DNA of 64,000 nucleotides from contig JAPOQK010000095.1 of NCBI GenBank assembly GCA_026710795.1, forward strand, positions 1 to 64,000, in the 5' to 3' direction. The DNA comes from Candidatus Poribacteria bacterium. Its GTDB lineage: Bacteria > Poribacteria > WGA-4E > WGA-3G. Both the position numbers and the translations under genes were made by a program. This document shows, in pieces, positions 61,871 through 64,000 of this stretch (the first letter of the stretch is position 1; every line of letters starts with the position of its first letter). The notes beneath the pieces are model-generated. The model saw only the letters and a list, made by a program, of their open reading frames with translations. It had not been told where the DNA came from and made no database searches.

Positions 61871-61916
61871 TTAGATTGTGTCCGAATAGACACAAACTAA
61901 CAGTTTGTGCTACAAA
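61871..61916. repeat. TTGTAGC palindromic repeat, truncated copy
   Basis: The right half (CACAAACTAACAGTTTGTG followed by CTACAA) is intact and matches the class of the element at 24665-24724; the left half is shortened to TTAGATTGTGTC. Confidence 0.5.
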
Positions 61917-61968
61917 AAGAGCCATTATATATTAGAAATGGTATAATATTCTATTGGAGGTCGTTTCG

Positions 61969-62017
61969 ACAGAATGTAAGATATCGGAGGTCGCTTTGCT
62001 CGCTCCGACCTACGAAT
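61969..62017. repeat. 49-base direct repeat, copy 1
   Basis: Begins ACAGAATGTAAGAT and ends CTCCGACCTACGAAT. It matches the copy at 62207-62255 at all but two positions. Contains a small internal inverted repeat (AGGTCG/CGACCT). It sits 21 bases upstream of structured element B. Confidence 0.8.
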
Positions 62018-62038
62018 CGTAGTATTTCCTCCGTTTAA

Positions 62039-62176
62039 AAAAGATACAGTTTTGTGCCTTTTTTCACATGACTGTATCTTTACTGTGTTGTGGTCTGGTT
62101 GTTGTACCAGACTGGGTTTGTGGGTTGTTTTCACCGGTTTACTGTGTAAAAAAGAACTTGAAAAACTGTATCTTTT
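62039..62176. other. Structured element B (three covarying arms around a conserved core)
   Basis: Arm 1 AAAAGATACAGTTTT (62039-62053) is the exact reverse complement of arm 3 AAAACTGTATCTTTT (62162-62176). Its AAAGATACAGT part pairs perfectly with arm 2 ACTGTATCTTT (62071-62081). The 29-base core (62112-62140) differs from that of element A at one base, and the arm 1-to-core distance is identical (73 bases). A further GTCTGGT/ACCAGAC hairpin (62093-62112) is specific to B. It is flanked by the 49-base direct repeats. Confidence 0.7.
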
Positions 62177-62206
62177 GTTTTTGGCTATTTGTCGTAGGTA
62201 GGTTCT

Positions 62207-62255
62207 ACAGAATGTAAGATGTTGGAGGTCGCTTTGCTCGCTCCGACCTACGAAT
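62207..62255. repeat. 49-base direct repeat, copy 2
   Basis: Same 49-base unit as at 61969-62017 with two differences; it starts 30 bases after element B. Copies 1 and 2 are in the same orientation. Confidence 0.8.
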
Positions 62256-62480
62256 ACGGTTATGTTGGGTTTGTATGTGGTTTTGTTTTTCATAGTGATA
62301 GTATTATAGCACGTGTTGTTGAGGGTTGGAAGGGGTTGTGGATTTTGGAACAATATATATCCAATATGTTTTATGTAGTTTTCAGTTTTCAGTTTTTTCA
62401 GAATCAAGAAAATAAGCATGCAAGCATGAAAGCTGGTTTAGTTGATGCAAAAATTATACACACCCCATTTTATAACCACA

Positions 62481-62510
62481 TTGACAACACCATCTGAATG
62501 GTGTTATTAT
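62481..62510 (+). promoter_or_regulatory. Promoter with palindromic operator in its spacer
   Basis: TTGACA at 62481-62486, an 18-base spacer and TATTAT at 62505-62510. The perfect inverted repeat AACACCAT-ctga-ATGGTGTT (62486-62505) fills the space between the two boxes, overlapping both by one base. The start codon of the heparinase-like gene is 36 bases downstream. A repressor or MerR-like activator bound there would control the gene directly. Confidence 0.6.
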
Positions 62511-62546
62511 ATCACATACAATTATGGTAGTCAAGAGAGCAACAAT

Positions 62547-64000
62547 ATGTCAATAGATGAATATACGACAGTTCAAACCGAACATGTTGCGATGTTAGCA
62601 TCAGAACTTGCAAAACGAGAGATACCAATAATTGACCAATTTGAACCGATTGCAGATTTTGAAGAACTCATCACATTTGCAGAAGCAAACCCTACACCAA
62701 TTGAATATAGTGACCAACACCGTGCATGGCAACTTGAATCAGTTGCAGCACGCGTTATTGAGGTTCTCGGTATTGCAGCGCATGAAACACTTTACAAACC
62801 AGCATGGGAACCGTTGGCAAGAATACTATTAGATCATATTGAGTATTTATATACTTTTCCTGAAGCACCGACAGCACGTGAGCGGTTGGCAGCCGGGAGT
62901 GCGTTGGCATTAGCAGGTAGCGTCTGTTCTATATTACCACAATCTGAACTATGGAGATTGGCTGGATTTGGACGTATTGCTGCAAACCTCACTGAAGTTA
63001 ACCCAACTTCTACAGATACACATATAATTCAACCAATAGATTCAGCATTTTTGCTTGCAAGTAACCTCAACCTACCAATTCTGGGTTCAGCGAAAAAATG
63101 CTATAATTCAGTCCTTAATCGCAATTTTACGTTTCAGAATCAAATAGAGTTTCCGTTAAGTGATGAAGCCATCTTAGGTTATCTCAATCTGGAATATGAC
63201 GGATTAGAAGATGTCCACTCTGCTGTTATGAGGGGGGACAACACGGCTGCAATGTCTGCATATACAACCTATCGTAAAGAGTATATCAAGCACTTTGACG
63301 GTATCCTATATTTGGCAAAAACGGATACAATTAATGCAACAAAATTATATCTGGAATGTTTGCTAAAATTGTCCATTTATCCTACACCATCTATTTTAGC
63401 GACAGCAGAAATTGGTATTGCTGCGCTTCTCTTCCCTGAATTTCGTATTAGTGCACAACTCCTCATATTGGCATCTCGTCGATATAAGTGGATAGTTAAT
63501 GCCTACTTTTACCCGGATGGTTTTCATAAAGACATATTACTGCGTTCACAAGTAGAAGCAATTACCGATTTTTCAAGATTTCTAACAGTTTTTGATAGGG
63601 TTAAGGAGACTTGGCAATTTGAATGTGTTGATGAACTACAGAATTTATTAGAGAAGTTGGAAAAAGCATGCATCTATATTTGTCAACCAGATAAATCTTT
63701 TCCACCTTTCGGTGCTAATTTCCTTGACAATACAGATGTTATTGAACTGCGGAATATCACTAATTTTAATCGGGATAATAGTGAGTTGCAGACATTATCA
63801 TACGCACTACCTTATACTGGTTACTATGTAATGAGAGATAGTTGTGAACCTGACGCACAATATCTCTGTTTTGATAGTGGACCAATCGATAATAAAGGTT
63901 ATGATGATAAGTTGAGTTTCGTGTTATTCGCACATGGAAGACAACTAATTAAGCACAACTATGGAAGTAAAGAAGAGAATGAATCCAGTACAGCAAGCGA
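62547..64000 (+). CDS. Heparinase II/III-like protein, partial (3' end outside window)
   Basis: An open frame from the ATG at 62547 runs to the window edge (484 complete codons). The N-terminal part is an alpha-helical toroid typical of heparinase II/III and PL15/PL17-like lyases (RLAAGSALALAGSVCSILPQ, ASRRYKWIVNAYFY). The start of the beta-domain (about 400-475) has LPYTGYYVMRDSCEPDAQYL, then CFDSGPIDNKGYDDKLSFVL and FAHGRQLIKHNYG. In active lyases this place reads GxxGHGHxDxLSF; here the histidines are replaced, so catalysis is doubtful. There is no signal sequence at the N-terminus. An operator-bearing promoter lies directly upstream. Confidence 0.8.
   Translation, partial: MSIDEYTTVQTEHVAMLASELAKREIPIIDQFEPIADFEELITFAEANPTPIEYSDQHRAWQLESVAARVIEVLGIAAHETLYKPAWEPLARILLDHIEYLYTFPEAPTARERLAAGSALALAGSVCSILPQSELWRLAGFGRIAANLTEVNPTSTDTHIIQPIDSAFLLASNLNLPILGSAKKCYNSVLNRNFTFQNQIEFPLSDEAILGYLNLEYDGLEDVHSAVMRGDNTAAMSAYTTYRKEYIKHFDGILYLAKTDTINATKLYLECLLKLSIYPTPSILATAEIGIAALLFPEFRISAQLLILASRRYKWIVNAYFYPDGFHKDILLRSQVEAITDFSRFLTVFDRVKETWQFECVDELQNLLEKLEKACIYICQPDKSFPPFGANFLDNTDVIELRNITNFNRDNSELQTLSYALPYTGYYVMRDSCEPDAQYLCFDSGPIDNKGYDDKLSFVLFAHGRQLIKHNYGSKEENESSTAS

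Larger units (their letters stand above)
61151..62546. other. Repeat-rich non-coding stretch
   Basis: About 1.4 kb between the WD40 pair and the heparinase-like gene. It contains two related structured elements (61371-61509, 62039-62176), two 49-base repeats (61969-62017, 62207-62255), an inverted repeat of another class (61674-61785), a decayed TTGTAGC repeat (61871-61916), a small hairpin TGCTACA/TGTAGCA (61559-61575) and a promoter with operator (62481-62510). Two minus-strand frames of 95 and 164 codons pass through the elements, but I do not regard them as genes. Confidence 0.7.

Noticed and set aside
61925-62419. 164-codon minus-strand frame through element B and the 49-base repeats
   Set aside because: It consists mostly of repeat sequence read through (both 49-base units lie inside it), with no recognisable domain.

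Overview
The window looks like a chromosomal piece of a Candidatus Poribacteria genome. The main reasons are the C-terminal FlgD-like sorting domain of the 1,679-residue secreted protein at 28905-33941, which has the wording typical of that phylum, and the company of WD40, ThuA, PhyH, Gfo/Idh/MocA, CotH and heparinase-like genes. Several families of short palindromic repeats point the same way. This placement is inference from protein style, not from a marker search. No rRNA, tRNA or CRISPR array was seen.

Layout. 1-4.8 kb: the cut-off start of a probable transposase, a secreted glycoside-hydrolase-like protein, a ThuA-like protein, an SDR oxidoreductase and a dienelactone hydrolase. 4.8-7.1 kb: an ECF sigma factor, zinc-finger anti-sigma and RseB-like operon (envelope stress). 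7.2-10.4 kb: a CotH-kinase/lamin-tail protein with a DUF4956 membrane protein. 10.5-14.3 kb: an iron ABC binding protein and fused permease (no ATPase gene nearby) and a multicopper oxidase. 14.6-22 kb: a two-gene restriction-modification unit, an epimerase, a PhyH dioxygenase and an orphan 1,131-residue protein read here as a primase-like/iron-sulfur helicase fusion. 22-28 kb: argJ, Gfo/Idh/MocA, ThuA, Mrp, a gamma-glutamylcyclotransferase-like gene and a discoidin-like lipoprotein interrupted by an in-frame TGA.

28.9-34.8 kb: the giant cytochrome c / leucine-rich repeat / cohesin / dockerin protein and a secreted carbohydrate-binding-like protein. 34.8-43.5 kb: fur-type regulator, mqnA-mqnE (futalosine menaquinone pathway), a sugar isomerase, SAM hydrolase-type protein, trpS, a small-protein/HNH pair, an ATP-grasp ligase and an aldolase. 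43.6-53.3 kb: a housekeeping block on the minus strand, rpsB-tsf-frr-cdsA-dxr-rseP followed by a uracil-DNA glycosylase and priA, lacking the usual pyrH and uppS. 53.4-57.1 kb: a phosphotransferase-like gene, and a queE/amidohydrolase/small membrane protein operon with a VOC protein upstream. 57.3-61.2 kb: two tandem secreted WD40 proteins. 61.2-62.5 kb: a repeat-rich non-coding stretch. 62.5 kb to the end: a heparinase II/III-like gene cut by the window edge.

Most unusual signal: two 139- and 138-base elements at 61371-61509 and 62039-62176 share a 29-base core (28/29 identical) and identical internal spacing. Each also has three arms whose sequence differs between the elements but changes in concert within each element, so that two alternative pairings are kept. 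The second element is bracketed by 49-base near-identical direct repeats. This is the best candidate here for an undescribed structured RNA or mobile DNA element. The primase/helicase-like orphan near the restriction-modification genes is the second candidate.
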